Shown one piece after another: positions 1-7,698 of a stretch of DNA of 40,318 bases. Location: positions 1 through 40,318 of the forward strand of contig CACZDC010000031.1 in NCBI GenBank assembly GCA_902779785.1, read 5' to 3'. The stretch comes from an uncultured Bacteroidia bacterium. GTDB lineage: Bacteria; Bacteroidota; Bacteroidia; Bacteroidales; UBA932. How positions within the stretch are numbered: the stretch's first letter is position 1; each line of letters begins with the position of its first letter. A program made the position numbers and the translations under genes. The notes under the pieces were generated by a model, which worked only from the letters and a program-made list of their open reading frames with translations, was not told the DNA's origin and did not search any database.

Positions 1-1
1 T

Positions 2-751
2 ATGAAAGCACGTTTTCTAATACTGCTACTGCTCAGTCTCTGCTCCTGTTCGAACGCCCAGGTCAAGTCTTACCGCCTGAAGGTAGCCGAGGAGTATCCC
101 CACGACCGCGGGGCATATACCCAAGGTCTTTTCTTCCACGACGGCATCTTGTACGAAAGTACCGGCCAGTGGGGCGAAAGCAGCCTCAGGAAAGTAGATC
201 TGAAAAGCGGCAAGGTGCTGGAAGAGAAGAATTTCGGAAAGAAATACTTCGTCGAGGGCTCCGTCATTTTCGGGGGAGAACTCTATGTCCTGACCTGGAC
301 CAACAGGCTCTGTTTCAGGCACGATCCCGTCTCGCTCGAATATCGCTCGACCAGTTCCTATCCCCGTGAAGGCTGGGGTCTTACCACCGACGGAAAGCAG
401 CTGATAGCCAGCGACGGCAGTTCCTTCCTCTTTTTTATGGACAAGGACTTGAAACTGCTCCGGAGGCTGAAGGTTACTCTGAATGGGCGGCCGGTCCGCT
501 ATCTCAACGAACTGGAATATATCGACGGGAAGATTTGGGCGAATGTCTATACCAGCGACGCCATCGTAATCATAGACCCGAAGGACGGGAAGGTTACGGC
601 GACAGTGGACTGCAGCGGACTGCTGCCTGACAGATTGAGGGAGCCCTCTACGGACGTGCTTAACGGAATTGCGGTGGACAAGGATGGAAACATATATCTC
701 ACAGGAAAATACTGGCCTAAATTATATAGGATAGAACTACTTAAAAATTAA
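2..751 (+). CDS. Glutaminyl-peptide cyclotransferase, exported
   Basis: This predicted 249-residue protein matches the glutamine cyclotransferase family, which converts N-terminal glutamine of secreted peptides or proteins to pyroglutamate. Family-like segments are AYTQGL near residue 38, GWGLTTDG near 124, LNELEYIDGKIWANV near 168 and the C-terminal TGKYWPKLYRI. These fit a beta-propeller fold. The N-terminus is a hydrophobic signal followed by two cysteines (C14, C16); LCSC resembles a lipobox, so the enzyme is probably a periplasmic or outer-membrane lipoprotein. The ATG lies at base 2, so its upstream region is outside the window, but the signal peptide at the start argues that the gene is complete. 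The stop abuts the TPP riboswitch of the next gene, so both may share a transcript. Family assignment is firm; the substrate is unknown. Confidence 0.88.
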   Translation: MKARFLILLLLSLCSCSNAQVKSYRLKVAEEYPHDRGAYTQGLFFHDGILYESTGQWGESSLRKVDLKSGKVLEEKNFGKKYFVEGSVIFGGELYVLTWTNRLCFRHDPVSLEYRSTSSYPREGWGLTTDGKQLIASDGSSFLFFMDKDLKLLRRLKVTLNGRPVRYLNELEYIDGKIWANVYTSDAIVIIDPKDGKVTATVDCSGLLPDRLREPSTDVLNGIAVDKDGNIYLTGKYWPKLYRIELLKN

Positions 752-834
752 CATTTTAGGGGTATCGGACGTATGAGCGTCCGGTTGAGAAATACCCTTT
801 GAACCTGATGCGGCTCATACCGCCGGAGGAAAAA
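752..834 (+). promoter_or_regulatory. TPP (thiamine pyrophosphate) riboswitch, translational type
   Basis: The spacer carries the conserved THI-box elements in order: GGGGTAT at 759-765, a hairpin CGGACG/CGTCCG (766-783), TTGAGA then ATACCC pairing back to GGGGTAT, TTTGAACCTGAT, a GCGG/CCGC hairpin and CGGAGGAAA. CATTTT at 752-757 can pair with AAAATG at 832-837 as the basal P1 stem, which would enclose the GGAGGA ribosome-binding site (825-830) and the start codon of the receptor gene. Ligand binding should therefore block translation initiation. The aptamer begins one base after the upstream stop codon, leaving no room for its own promoter in the spacer. Confidence 0.93.
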
Positions 835-3075
835 ATGAAAAAGATTCTTTTGATTGCAGCGCTCTGCTCGCTGCCTTTCTGCGCAGCGGCGCAGACTTTC
901 GAAAAACTTGATTCTGCGGTACTTGTATCCACAAGGGCGGGGGTGAATACCCCGGTAGCCTATTCATCCGTAGGCAAGGACGTACTGCGTAATTCCAATC
1001 CCTCCAACTCGCTTCCGATGACTTTGGACCACCTGCCTTCGGTAGTGAGTATGAACGAGGGCGGCACGGGACTGGGCAATTCCAGCATCAGCATCCGCGG
1101 TATCAAGGGCTCTCAGATCAATGTCACTCTGAATGGCGTAACCCTCAACGACGCTGAGTCCCAGGAGGTTTTCTGGGTCAATATCCCGTCGCTCGGGACA
1201 ATGCTCTCCCACGTCCAGGTCCAGCGCGGTCTCGGCACAAGCGCCAACGGGGCCGGAGCCTTCGGGGCCAGCATAAATATGAATACGGCTTTTGTCGGAG
1301 ACAAGCCCTCGGGAGAGGTTTCCTTCAGCGGCGGCTCGTTCAATACTTTCATTGCGAGTCTCTATGGCTCTACTGGCTTGAGCGGCAAGGGATTCTATGG
1401 TTCGGTCTCATACAACAGGGCGCTGACGGACGGTTATATCCGGAACGCTTTCGTCCAGTCGCAGTCGGCTTTCGTCGCCCTGGGATGGATTGGGGGGCAC
1501 GACTCCGTGAGACTTACCTATCTTATGGGCAGGCAGCGTAGCGGCATAACCTGGGACGGCATCTCTCTCGAGCAGTATGAGAAAGACCGCCGCTACAACG
1601 AGGCGGGGGAGTATGAAGACGCCTTCGGCAATGTCCATTACTACGACAACCAGACCGACAATTACGCCCAGCATCATCTGCAGCTCAGTTATATCCACCG
1701 TTTTCCGGCTGCGCTGACCTGGACCTCCACGCTTGACTACACTCGCGGTGACGGCTATGACGAGTACTATAAGTGCGGCAAGAAACTGAAGAATTACGGT
1801 TTCCCGGAGGATGGAAGGAGCGACCTTATTTACCAGAAGTCGATGGGCAACGATTACGCCGTCCTAAATACCGGCCTTTCCTGGCGAAGCAGGCGGCTGG
1901 ACCTGGTCCTTGGTCTGAATTCATCTTATTACGGCGGAGACCATTGGGGTAAGCTCCTGTGGGCGCAGACTCTTGGGGATGAGTACGATTATGCTGCGCT
2001 CAATGCCGTGGACCCGTGGTACAGCAACAGGGGAGTCAAGCTTGACGGAGGGGCTTTCCTGAGGGCGGAATACAGGCCCTGGGAGTGGTTCACGGCCTAT
2101 GCTGAAGTGCAGGGCCGCTTCATCAATTATTCTCTCAAGGGGGTGGACGACGACTGGATTTCCTATGGACGCAATGAGCAGGACCGTCTGGATTTCAAGC
2201 GTTTCTGGCCTTTCTTCAACCCAAGGCTCGGCGTGAGCGGTGTGTTCGGGCACAACCGGCTCTTTTTCTCGGCGGCTTACGGGCATCGTGAGCCGGGCCG
2301 GGCCGACATCAAGGAGAATGTAAAGGGAGACGCTCCGGATATCAGACCTGAAAAAATGCTTGATTTGGAGCTTGGCTATCAGTTGAGCCTGAGTAAATTA
2401 CAACTTGGGGTTAACCTCTATTCTATGACCTACCAGGATATGCTTCTGGAAACCGGCCGGCTCTCGTCCTCCGGCTATGCCATCAAAGAAAATATGCCCT
2501 TGGCCTACCGTTGCGGAATAGAGCTTGAGGCGTCGTACTCTCCTCTAGACTGGCTTCGCCTGGATGCTAACACTACCTTATCCAGGAACATCGTCACCAG
2601 CCACACCGAGTATGTCTCAGCCTTTGAGTACGTTGCGGAACCATATCAGGAGACACAGATCGAGAGCGTGAAAAAGCTTTATCCGAATACGGAGATGCTC
2701 CTGTCCCCTTCGGTAATAGCGATGGGCCGCCTCAGCGTAATGCCTTTGAAGTCGCTTACTCTCTCTCTCAGCGGGAAGTATGTCGGCAAGCAGTATCTGG
2801 ACAATACCTCGCGCGACGAATTCTCCGTCCCGGCCTATTTTGTCTCGGACCTTCAGCTTGGCTGGAGCCTGCCGTTCAGCGGAAAGGAACTCAAACTCTC
2901 GGCCTATCTGAAGAACTTGTTCAACAATAAGTATTATGCCTCCGGCTGGCGCTGGGAATCATATTATTTCGAAAAGGACAAGCCCAGAAATGAAGCGGAA
3001 GCCTATTCCAGCGGCCTTGGAGTCTATCCGCAGGCACCCTTTAATTTTATGCTTTCCGCTTCTCTTTCTTTCTGA
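835..3075 (+). CDS. TonB-dependent outer-membrane receptor, probably for thiamine
   Basis: A 746-residue outer-membrane receptor that would import a ligand using TonB energy. A signal peptide ends near AAAQ (residue 20). A plug domain follows (roughly residues 28-145, with SISIRGIKGSQINVTLNGV) and then a long beta-barrel ending in phenylalanine (ASLSF), typical of BAM substrates. It lacks the carboxypeptidase-regulatory-like N-terminal domain of SusC-type receptors, so it is of the vitamin/siderophore kind. I chose ATG 835 rather than an in-frame ATG at 799 because GGAGGA sits 5 bases upstream and the earlier ATG lies inside the riboswitch. The TPP riboswitch implies thiamine or a precursor as ligand, as with the riboswitch-controlled thiamine receptor described in Bacteroides. 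No pnuT-like transporter is adjacent here. Confidence 0.9.
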   Translation: MKKILLIAALCSLPFCAAAQTFEKLDSAVLVSTRAGVNTPVAYSSVGKDVLRNSNPSNSLPMTLDHLPSVVSMNEGGTGLGNSSISIRGIKGSQINVTLNGVTLNDAESQEVFWVNIPSLGTMLSHVQVQRGLGTSANGAGAFGASINMNTAFVGDKPSGEVSFSGGSFNTFIASLYGSTGLSGKGFYGSVSYNRALTDGYIRNAFVQSQSAFVALGWIGGHDSVRLTYLMGRQRSGITWDGISLEQYEKDRRYNEAGEYEDAFGNVHYYDNQTDNYAQHHLQLSYIHRFPAALTWTSTLDYTRGDGYDEYYKCGKKLKNYGFPEDGRSDLIYQKSMGNDYAVLNTGLSWRSRRLDLVLGLNSSYYGGDHWGKLLWAQTLGDEYDYAALNAVDPWYSNRGVKLDGGAFLRAEYRPWEWFTAYAEVQGRFINYSLKGVDDDWISYGRNEQDRLDFKRFWPFFNPRLGVSGVFGHNRLFFSAAYGHREPGRADIKENVKGDAPDIRPEKMLDLELGYQLSLSKLQLGVNLYSMTYQDMLLETGRLSSSGYAIKENMPLAYRCGIELEASYSPLDWLRLDANTTLSRNIVTSHTEYVSAFEYVAEPYQETQIESVKKLYPNTEMLLSPSVIAMGRLSVMPLKSLTLSLSGKYVGKQYLDNTSRDEFSVPAYFVSDLQLGWSLPFSGKELKLSAYLKNLFNNKYYASGWRWESYYFEKDKPRNEAEAYSSGLGVYPQAPFNFMLSASLSF

Positions 3076-3131
3076 TAAAGACGACAAAACTTTTTAAAAT
3101 ATTTTATTAATAAAAATTTCATTAAAAAATT

Positions 3132-3161
3132 TTGTAGAATAAAAAACTTGACTTATATTTG
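3132..3161 (+). promoter_or_regulatory. Consensus Bacteroidota promoter for a candidate small RNA
   Basis: TTG at 3132-3134, a 19-base gap, then TATATTTG at 3154-3161, an exact fit to the Bacteroidota sigma-ABfr promoter pattern. Transcription would begin near 3168. The only thing downstream on this strand before the convergent trmD gene is the gene-free stretch ending in a hairpin. Confidence 0.7.
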
Positions 3162-3167
3162 TCAGTG

Positions 3168-3284
3168 AAAAAAGAGAACGTTTATAAAGTCGCTTTTTCT
3201 AATTGCTTAATTCAACCTTCTTCAAGGTAATACACTACTAACTAACCAAGTTAAAGCCCCGCAGTGATGCGAGGCTTTAGACTT
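3168..3284 (+). ncRNA. Candidate small RNA, about 110 nt, family unknown
   Basis: This AT-rich spacer has a consensus promoter at its left end and a hairpin plus T-rich tail at its right end, with no supported ORF between them. The only ATG is inside the terminator stem. A GTG at 3165 opens a 21-codon frame, but it has no ribosome-binding site and would lie at or before the predicted transcript start. The next gene on the right, trmD, points the other way, so this is not a leader of that gene. I recognise no Rfam-like consensus. The call rests on promoter plus terminator only. Confidence 0.45.
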
Positions 3285-3290
3285 TTATTT
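3253..3290. terminator. Hairpin terminator between candidate sRNA and trmD
   Basis: AAAGCC (3253-3258) and CGC (3260-3262) pair with GCG (3269-3271) and GGCTTT (3273-3278), with one C/A mismatch and a 6-base loop. On the + strand a T-rich tract (ACTTTTATTT) follows, fitting an intrinsic terminator. On the - strand the T tract is poor, so it may act only weakly for trmD. Confidence 0.65.
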
Positions 3291-3959
3291 CAGCAGGCCT
3301 GGCCTGCGCTCTTTCGTTCTCTCCAGGGCTTTCTCGTCCTGCCAGGCGCGTATCAGTTTGGGGTTTCCGCTTAACAGGACTTCCGGAACGTCCCAGCCGT
3401 TGAAAGACGCCGGGCGGGTATAGACCGGAGGGGAGACGAGGCCGTCCTGGAAGGAATCGCTGAGGGCCGAAGTTTCATCCGTGAGTACTCCGGGAATGAG
3501 CCGTATGATGCTGTCTGCGAGCAGCGCCGCCGGAATCTCGCCTCCGGACACGACGAAATCGCCGACGGAAATTTCGCGGGTGACAAGATGCTCCCTGATC
3601 CTTTCGTCTATGCCTTTGTAATGCCCGCAGAGAATGATGATATTCTCTTTCAGGGACAGTTCGTTTGCGATTCCCTGGTCCAGGATCTCTCCGTCCGGGG
3701 CCATATATATGACTTCGTCATAGTCCCTTTCCGCCTTCAGCTCTTCGATCATCCTCCAAACCGGCTCCACCATCAGGACCATCCCGGCGTCTCCGCCGTA
3801 TGAGTAGTCGTCGACTGTCAGCCTGGGACCGAGTCCGTATTTGCGGAGATTATGGACGTGGATTTCCACAAGGCCCTTTTTCACGGCCCGGCCGGGTATG
3901 GAATGGGAGAGGGGACTCTCGAGGAGTTCCGGCACTACGCTTATGATATCGATTCTCAT
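3285..3959 (-). CDS. trmD: tRNA (guanine37-N1)-methyltransferase TrmD
   Basis: TrmD methylates G37 next to the anticodon using S-adenosylmethionine, preventing +1 frameshifts. The 224-residue length is normal. Signature segments are MRIDIISVVPE at the N-terminus, the knot region LCGHYKGIDERI, ISVGDFVVSGGE, and YTRPASFNGWDVPEVLLSGN near the C-terminus. The gene stands alone, transcribed away from the DUF349 operon, rather than sitting in an rpsP-rimM-trmD-rplS operon as in many other bacteria. A -7 box lies 21 bases upstream. Confidence 0.97.
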   Translation of the reverse strand: MRIDIISVVPELLESPLSHSIPGRAVKKGLVEIHVHNLRKYGLGPRLTVDDYSYGGDAGMVLMVEPVWRMIEELKAERDYDEVIYMAPDGEILDQGIANELSLKENIIILCGHYKGIDERIREHLVTREISVGDFVVSGGEIPAALLADSIIRLIPGVLTDETSALSDSFQDGLVSPPVYTRPASFNGWDVPEVLLSGNPKLIRAWQDEKALERTKERRPGLLK

Positions 3960-3979
3960 CTCAGGAAGTTTTCACTGCG

Positions 3980-3987
3980 CAAAATTA
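3980..3987 (-). promoter_or_regulatory. -7 promoter box for trmD
   Basis: TAATTTTG on the - strand, ending 20 bases upstream of the trmD ATG. No clear TTG lies 19-21 bases further upstream, so the -33 element is weak. Confidence 0.5.
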
Positions 3988-4018
3988 GTGTTTATTACGG
4001 AATTGTGGAAATTTTCCG

Positions 4019-4026
4019 TATATTTG
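4019..4026 (+). promoter_or_regulatory. -7 promoter box for the DUF349-yidC-yggS operon
   Basis: TATATTTG, about 53 bases upstream of the DUF349 ATG. The predicted leader contains a perfect inverted repeat, CGTACG (4033-4038) and CGTACG (4043-4048), separated by four bases. No good -33 TTG is seen. Confidence 0.5.
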
Positions 4027-4079
4027 TAATTCCGTACGCTCGCGTACGCATATGTTTAATTTTATATAGATACTTCTAA

Positions 4080-5861
4080 ATGAACGAAGAAACGAAGCCT
4101 GAGGTCATCGAAGAGGAAATCGAGACCGCAGATGTAGCACAGCAGGAGCCTTCCGCTCCGAATTTTGCCGATAAGACACTTGCCGAACTGTCGGATTTGT
4201 TCCAGGCACTGACCCAAAGCGTGGACAGGATGAAGCGTTCCAAGGAGGCAGAGGCCATAAAGTCCGCCTTCTACCGCCTTCTTTCGCGCGAAAAGGCAGC
4301 TGCCGGGGAGGACAGTATGGTTGATGAGAATGCAGAGGTCGAGGAGAATCCGGACAGCCCGTTTTCGGCAATCGAGGCAGCATTCAAGTCGCTTTACGCC
4401 GAATATAAGAAAGAAAGGGCGGAGTACAACCGCCAGCAGGAAGCTGAACGAGAGGAAAACCTTGCAAAGAAGCAGGAGGTCATCGAAGACCTGAAAGCCC
4501 TGGTGGAGAATCAGGAAGATATGAAAGACGCCTTCCCGAAATTCCGCGAAATCCAGGACAGGTGGCGTGCGATTGGACCTGTGCCGCAGCAGAATTTCCG
4601 CGACATCAACGATACTTATCAGTTATATGTAGAGAAGTTCTACGACCTCGTTGAAATAAACAGGGAACTACGTGACCTGGATTTCAAGAAGAACCTTGAG
4701 GCCAAGACCGGTTTCTGCGAGCTGGCCGAAAAGCTTGCCGAGGATGAGGATGTCGTGGGGGCTTTCAAGGAACTCCAGAAGCTTCACGAACAGTGGAAGG
4801 ACCTTGGTCCCGTAGCCCGTGAATTCCGTGAGGAGATATGGGAGCGCTTCCGTGCCGCTACCGCTGTGGTCAACAAGCGTTATCAGGCTCATTTCGAAGG
4901 GCTCAAGGAGCGCCAGGCCCAGAATCTCGCCGCCAAGCAGGCCCTTTGCGAGAAGGTTGAGGCCATCGCCGCCCAGGAGATAAGTTCATCCACACAGTGG
5001 AATACGCTTTCCCGGGAAATTGAGGCCCTGCAGGCCGAATGGCGCAAGATAGGTTTCGCCACCCGGAAGGAAAACCAGAAGATCTATGACCGCTTCCGCA
5101 GCGCCTGCGATGCCTTCTTCGAACGTAAGCGCTTGTTCTACTCAGAGTTCAAGGACAATATGAACGAGAATATGGAGAAGAAGGAGGCCATAGTCGCCGA
5201 AGCCGAGAGCCTGAAGACCAGCACTCAGTGGAAAGCGACTGCCGAGCGCCTTATCGAACTCCAGAAGAAGTGGAAGGAAATCGGCGCCGTGCCGCGCAAG
5301 AAATCCGAAGAGCTTTGGACGCGTTTCCGCAGCGCCTGCGACGAGTTTTTCGCAGAGCGTGACAAGCAGGCTAAACCCGAGAATGATTTCTACGGCAATC
5401 TCAAGGCCAAGAAAGCCTTGATTGCGGAGATGGAGGCTTATGTCCTGAGCGGCGATGCCGAAAAGGACGCTGAAGCCCGCCAGGGCTTTGTAGAGAGGTG
5501 GAATGCCATCGGCTTCGTTCCTTTCAAGGAAAAGGAAGCCGTCGGAGCCGCCTACAAGGCCGCCCTTCAGAAATTCCCCTCCGCTCCCCGTTCGCCCAGG
5601 CGTGGAGATGCCCCTCGCGGAGCACGCGGGGAACGCCGTCCTCTCAGCGAGAAAGAGCGTCTTTCGCAGAAGTACAACCAGCTTCAGCAGGAGATCCAGA
5701 CCTACGAGAACAATATTGGTTTCTTCGGTCTTTCCAAGGGCGCGGAGAGCCTCAAGGCTCAGATGCAGGAGCGCATCGATGCCGCCAAGGCTGAACTTGC
5801 CGCCCTCGGGAAAAAGATTCGTGAACTTGTAGCAGCCGAAACGGAGGAGCAGAATGGATAA
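4080..5861 (+). CDS. DUF349 repeat protein
   Basis: A 593-residue, highly charged, mostly helical protein with about five DUF349 repeats. Each carries a core like W-(K/R)-x-I/L-G-x-V/A followed by a F-R-x-A-x-x-x-F-F helix. Examples are WRAIGPVP (about residue 160), WKDLGPVA (240), WRKIGFAT (320), WKEIGAVP (400) and WNAIGFVP (470). The first 110 residues are acidic and the tail is coiled-coil-like after an Arg/Pro-rich linker. There is no signal peptide, so it is cytoplasmic. The molecular function of the family is not established. It overlaps yidC by 8 bases, suggesting translational coupling and perhaps a link to membrane protein biogenesis. Confidence 0.9.
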   Translation: MNEETKPEVIEEEIETADVAQQEPSAPNFADKTLAELSDLFQALTQSVDRMKRSKEAEAIKSAFYRLLSREKAAAGEDSMVDENAEVEENPDSPFSAIEAAFKSLYAEYKKERAEYNRQQEAEREENLAKKQEVIEDLKALVENQEDMKDAFPKFREIQDRWRAIGPVPQQNFRDINDTYQLYVEKFYDLVEINRELRDLDFKKNLEAKTGFCELAEKLAEDEDVVGAFKELQKLHEQWKDLGPVAREFREEIWERFRAATAVVNKRYQAHFEGLKERQAQNLAAKQALCEKVEAIAAQEISSSTQWNTLSREIEALQAEWRKIGFATRKENQKIYDRFRSACDAFFERKRLFYSEFKDNMNENMEKKEAIVAEAESLKTSTQWKATAERLIELQKKWKEIGAVPRKKSEELWTRFRSACDEFFAERDKQAKPENDFYGNLKAKKALIAEMEAYVLSGDAEKDAEARQGFVERWNAIGFVPFKEKEAVGAAYKAALQKFPSAPRSPRRGDAPRGARGERRPLSEKERLSQKYNQLQQEIQTYENNIGFFGLSKGAESLKAQMQERIDAAKAELAALGKKIRELVAAETEEQNG

Positions 5862-7698
5862 AAACAATATAATAGGCATAGTCCTGATTGCCCTCGTGAT
5901 GCTGGGCTTTTTCGGCTATCAGAGCCGGCAGGTTAAGAAACAGGCTGAATATCAAGCATATCTGGACTCCATAGCCCTGGCCTCGCAGCCGGTGGATACT
6001 GTCTTGGCCGATGAGGCCGTCCCCGAGCGGACCGCGCTTCCCGCCTCAGCCCCGGTTTTTGCCGACTCTCTCCTTACTGCAGCCGCTTCCGCCGAGGAGC
6101 AGTTCGTTACCATCTCTAACGAGAAGCTGGAAGTTGTTCTCACAACCAAGGGCGCCCAGCCATATTCGGTCAAGGTCAACGGCTATCAGAACTACGACAA
6201 GAGCGACCTGTACATCCTCCGCGGCGGCAAATCCAATCTTGGTTTCATCATCTATGCCCCGAAGGCCGTAGACACCAGACTCGTCAATTTCCAGATAGTC
6301 GGCGAGGAGTCGAACGATTCTACCGTAGTAATGCGTCTGCCCTTCTCCAACGGTGGATACATAGAGCAGAAATACACTCTCCTTCCGGACAGCTACTCTG
6401 TCAGCGAGCAACTTTCCTTCGTAGGAATGCAGGACCTTATCCCTCGGAATATCAATTCGTTCGACATCCAGTTCGAAGCTATGATACCGAGGATGGAGAA
6501 AGGTTACAAGAACGAGAGCCAGTACTCCCGCCTGAACTATTTCTTCCCCGACACCAACAAGCCTGAGAATATCGGTAACGGGCGCAAGGGCAACAAGCGT
6601 TTCGACAACCGTGTGGAATGGTTCGCCTTCCAGCAGCAGTTCTTCTCGGCCATAATGCGTGCCCCGAACTATTTCACTGCCGGAGACTTTAGCATCGATT
6701 TTCAGCCTAAGGACAATGAGGAAGGGGACTTGATGGCCTGCAGCGCCAAGATGCGTGCCGAGATACGTCCTTCAGACAATATCGCGATTCCCTTCGAGTT
6801 CTATTTCGGTCCCAACGACTATAAGGGTCTCAAGGCCTATGGCCATTCCTACGAGAAGGTCATCCCTCTGGGCGGCAAGTGGATCGGTTGGTTCACCAAA
6901 TGGGTGATCATTCCTCTGTTCGACTGGCTCAGCAAGTTCATCGCCAACTTCGGCATCATCATCCTTCTGATGACCATCTTCATCAAGATCGTGGTACTTC
7001 CCTTTGCCTACAAGAGTTATTCTTCCTCGGCAAAGATGCAGGCCCTGAAGCCCCTGATGGAGAAGATCAATGAGAAATATCCCAAGCAGGAAGATGCGAT
7101 GAAGAAGCAGCAGGAGACAATGGCCCTCTATCAGAAGGCCGGCATTTCTCCTATGGGCGGTTGCCTGCCTGTATTGCTTCAGATGCCTATCCTCTGGGCG
7201 ATGTTCCGTTTCTTCCCGGCCTCCATCCAGCTGCGTCAGCAGCCCTTCCTCTGGGCCGAGGACTTGAGCGCCTATGACGACATCATCCACTGGGGAGTCA
7301 GCATCCTGGGTATGGACCATATCTCGCTCTTCGCGCTGCTTATGGCTCTGTCGATGTTTTTCTATTCCAGAGTCACGATGCAGAACCAGACTGTAGGCAA
7401 CGATCCAAATGCCAAGATGATGCAGTTTATGTCGCTCTACCTGATGCCGATAATGATGTTCTTCATCTGTAACAACCTCTCTTCTGGCCTGAGCTACTAT
7501 TATCTGCTCTCCAACCTTATCACTATGCTGGAGACCTGGGTGATAAAGAAGTGGTTTGTCCATCCGGAAGCTATCCTGGCCAAGGTTAAGGCGGCTGAAG
7601 GCAAGCCGGTGCCGAAGTCCAAGTGGCAGCAGCGACTCGAGGAGGCGCAGAAGATGCAGAGGGAGATGGAAAAGCAGAAAGGAAAGAAAAAGCGTTGA
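5854..7698 (+). CDS. yidC: Membrane protein insertase YidC
   Basis: YidC inserts and folds inner-membrane proteins, with or without SecYEG. The 614-residue protein has an N-terminal membrane anchor (about residues 6-22), a large periplasmic beta-domain (about 80-330) and the conserved five-helix core beginning near WIGWFTKWVIIPLFDWL. The core also contains KMQALKPLMEKINEKYP and GCLPVLLQMPILWAMFRF. The C-terminus is a lysine-rich tail (KQKGKKKR), which in other YidC proteins can contact the ribosome. It overlaps DUF349 upstream by 8 bases and shares 4 bases with yggS downstream, so the three genes are probably one operon. Confidence 0.97.
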   Translation: MDKNNIIGIVLIALVMLGFFGYQSRQVKKQAEYQAYLDSIALASQPVDTVLADEAVPERTALPASAPVFADSLLTAAASAEEQFVTISNEKLEVVLTTKGAQPYSVKVNGYQNYDKSDLYILRGGKSNLGFIIYAPKAVDTRLVNFQIVGEESNDSTVVMRLPFSNGGYIEQKYTLLPDSYSVSEQLSFVGMQDLIPRNINSFDIQFEAMIPRMEKGYKNESQYSRLNYFFPDTNKPENIGNGRKGNKRFDNRVEWFAFQQQFFSAIMRAPNYFTAGDFSIDFQPKDNEEGDLMACSAKMRAEIRPSDNIAIPFEFYFGPNDYKGLKAYGHSYEKVIPLGGKWIGWFTKWVIIPLFDWLSKFIANFGIIILLMTIFIKIVVLPFAYKSYSSSAKMQALKPLMEKINEKYPKQEDAMKKQQETMALYQKAGISPMGGCLPVLLQMPILWAMFRFFPASIQLRQQPFLWAEDLSAYDDIIHWGVSILGMDHISLFALLMALSMFFYSRVTMQNQTVGNDPNAKMMQFMSLYLMPIMMFFICNNLSSGLSYYYLLSNLITMLETWVIKKWFVHPEAILAKVKAAEGKPVPKSKWQQRLEEAQKMQREMEKQKGKKKR

